Source of the DNA: Gammaproteobacteria bacterium
Lineage (GTDB): Bacteria; Pseudomonadota; Gammaproteobacteria; Pseudomonadales; Azotimanducaceae
Direction of reading: 5' to 3'
Length of the DNA: 5,802 nucleotides
Assembly (NCBI GenBank): GCA_018667205.1
Contig: JABIVN010000609.1
Location: 1-5,802, forward strand
Positions 5,360-5,802 of this stretch are shown here, piece after piece. A program made the position numbers and the translations under genes. The number at the start of each line of letters is the position of its first letter. Within the stretch, counting starts at the first letter, position 1. The notes under the pieces were generated by a model. That model ran no database searches, was not told the origin of the DNA, and saw nothing but the letters and a program-made list of their open reading frames with translations.

Positions 5360-5802
5360 TTAATAGTGGCGCGGAGGCAGTCCGCTATGGGGTCCTTCGC
5401 CGCCAACGAAATGCTGGATAGCGAAGCCTTCTGTGTGTTCCGTTAAGTGAAAAATAGTGTCGTTGGACTGCCCGAAGTGGAACATTTCTTCGGGACTATG
5501 CCCGAGTAGAATGCTGACCATGACGCGACCAATCATGCCGTGTGAAACGATGGCAATTCGGCTGTGCTGCGAGGCGAACATCTTATCTAGAAAGGGGCTA
5601 GTCCTTTTGATCATATCCGGATAATTTTCGCCGTTAGGTCCTCGATAGTTAAATTGATCTTCCTGCCAAGCGGCGAACTCCTTGGGCCATTTGATCGAGA
5701 CGTCATCCCACAGCTCACCGCTCCAATCACCGCAATGCCATTCCATGATGCGTCCATCGTAGTTGATATCGAGTTTCAGATGTTGGTTGATGATGTCCGC
5801 GG
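5360..5802 (-). CDS. Histidine phosphatase family protein (phosphoglycerate-mutase-like), N-terminus outside window
   Basis: The frame is open from the right edge to a TAA at 5360-5362, giving 146 complete codons. The first Met in the window (5746) is not the start: it lies inside the conserved IMEWHCGDWSGELW segment, and codons upstream read on as DIINQHLKLDINYDGR. The family uses a phosphohistidine intermediate. Its first catalytic motif (RHG) must lie beyond the window edge. The second half is clear: a likely acidic catalytic Glu in GPNGENYPD (residue 58 of the visible part), the second catalytic His in VSHGMIGRVM (residue 87), and FGQSNDTIFHLT near the end. Substrates in this superfamily range from sugar phosphates and nucleotides to phosphoproteins, so no specific reaction is assigned. 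It converges on pabBC with a 15-bp gap and no strong terminator between them. Confidence 0.88.
   Translation of the reverse strand, partial: ADIINQHLKLDINYDGRIMEWHCGDWSGELWDDVSIKWPKEFAAWQEDQFNYRGPNGENYPDMIKRTSPFLDKMFASQHSRIAIVSHGMIGRVMVSILLGHSPEEMFHFGQSNDTIFHLTEHTEGFAIQHFVGGEGPHSGLPPRHY

Noticed and set aside
5346..5361. Terminator-like stem (GAGCGC, TTT loop, GCGTTT) in the 15-bp gap after pabBC.
   Set aside because: Only three Watson-Crick G:C pairs plus one A:T and two G:U pairs form the stem, and the T-run is part of the stem. It is too weak to call a terminator.
5360..5746. A complete 128-residue histidine phosphatase starting at the Met at 5746.
   Set aside because: That Met is within a conserved motif and the frame continues to the window edge, so the gene is partial rather than a short protein.

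Overview
The window looks like ordinary chromosomal sequence of a Gram-negative bacterium, most likely a gammaproteobacterium and possibly a marine one. This is inferred from three things: near-balanced base composition, a membrane-anchored periplasmic PDZ protein and a lipoprotein-type PhoD phosphatase, and a fused PabB-PabC folate enzyme. Species cannot be fixed from the sequence alone. Coding density is high. I see no RNA genes, CRISPR arrays, insertion sequences, phage genes or other mobile elements.

Layout, left to right. The 3' end of an unrecognised helical protein (1-359, +) converges on a PDZ-domain protein gene (353-1177, -), and the two stop codons lie within a 7-bp overlap. Two more minus-strand genes follow upstream of it. 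One is a PhoD-like metallophosphatase, re-started here at 2391 as a lipoprotein. The other is a kinase-fold phosphotransferase of the APH/ecdysteroid-kinase-like group (2501-3511). An 81-bp divergent intergenic region separates that kinase from pabB-pabC (3593-5344, +), a bifunctional aminodeoxychorismate synthase component I / aminodeoxychorismate lyase. Fifteen bases after its stop, a histidine phosphatase (phosphoglycerate-mutase-like) gene converges from the right edge and lacks its N-terminal catalytic motif (5360-5802, -).

The minus-strand trio kinase, phoD, PDZ is co-oriented. Gaps of 109 and 104 bp contain hairpins and weak promoter-like sequences, so a single operon is uncertain. The only clear pathway is folate: the PabBC fusion takes chorismate to p-aminobenzoate, with a PabA/TrpG glutaminase that must be encoded elsewhere. 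The other enzymes handle phosphoryl groups, but nothing here links them into one pathway.

I did not find a convincing undescribed system. The most distinctive signal is a 36-bp in-frame array of six degenerate GG-rich hexamers inside pabB. It encodes a Gly-X linker and contains a textbook G-quadruplex motif. Next is a pair of TTCGAA boxes spaced 20 bp apart just upstream of the phoD start.
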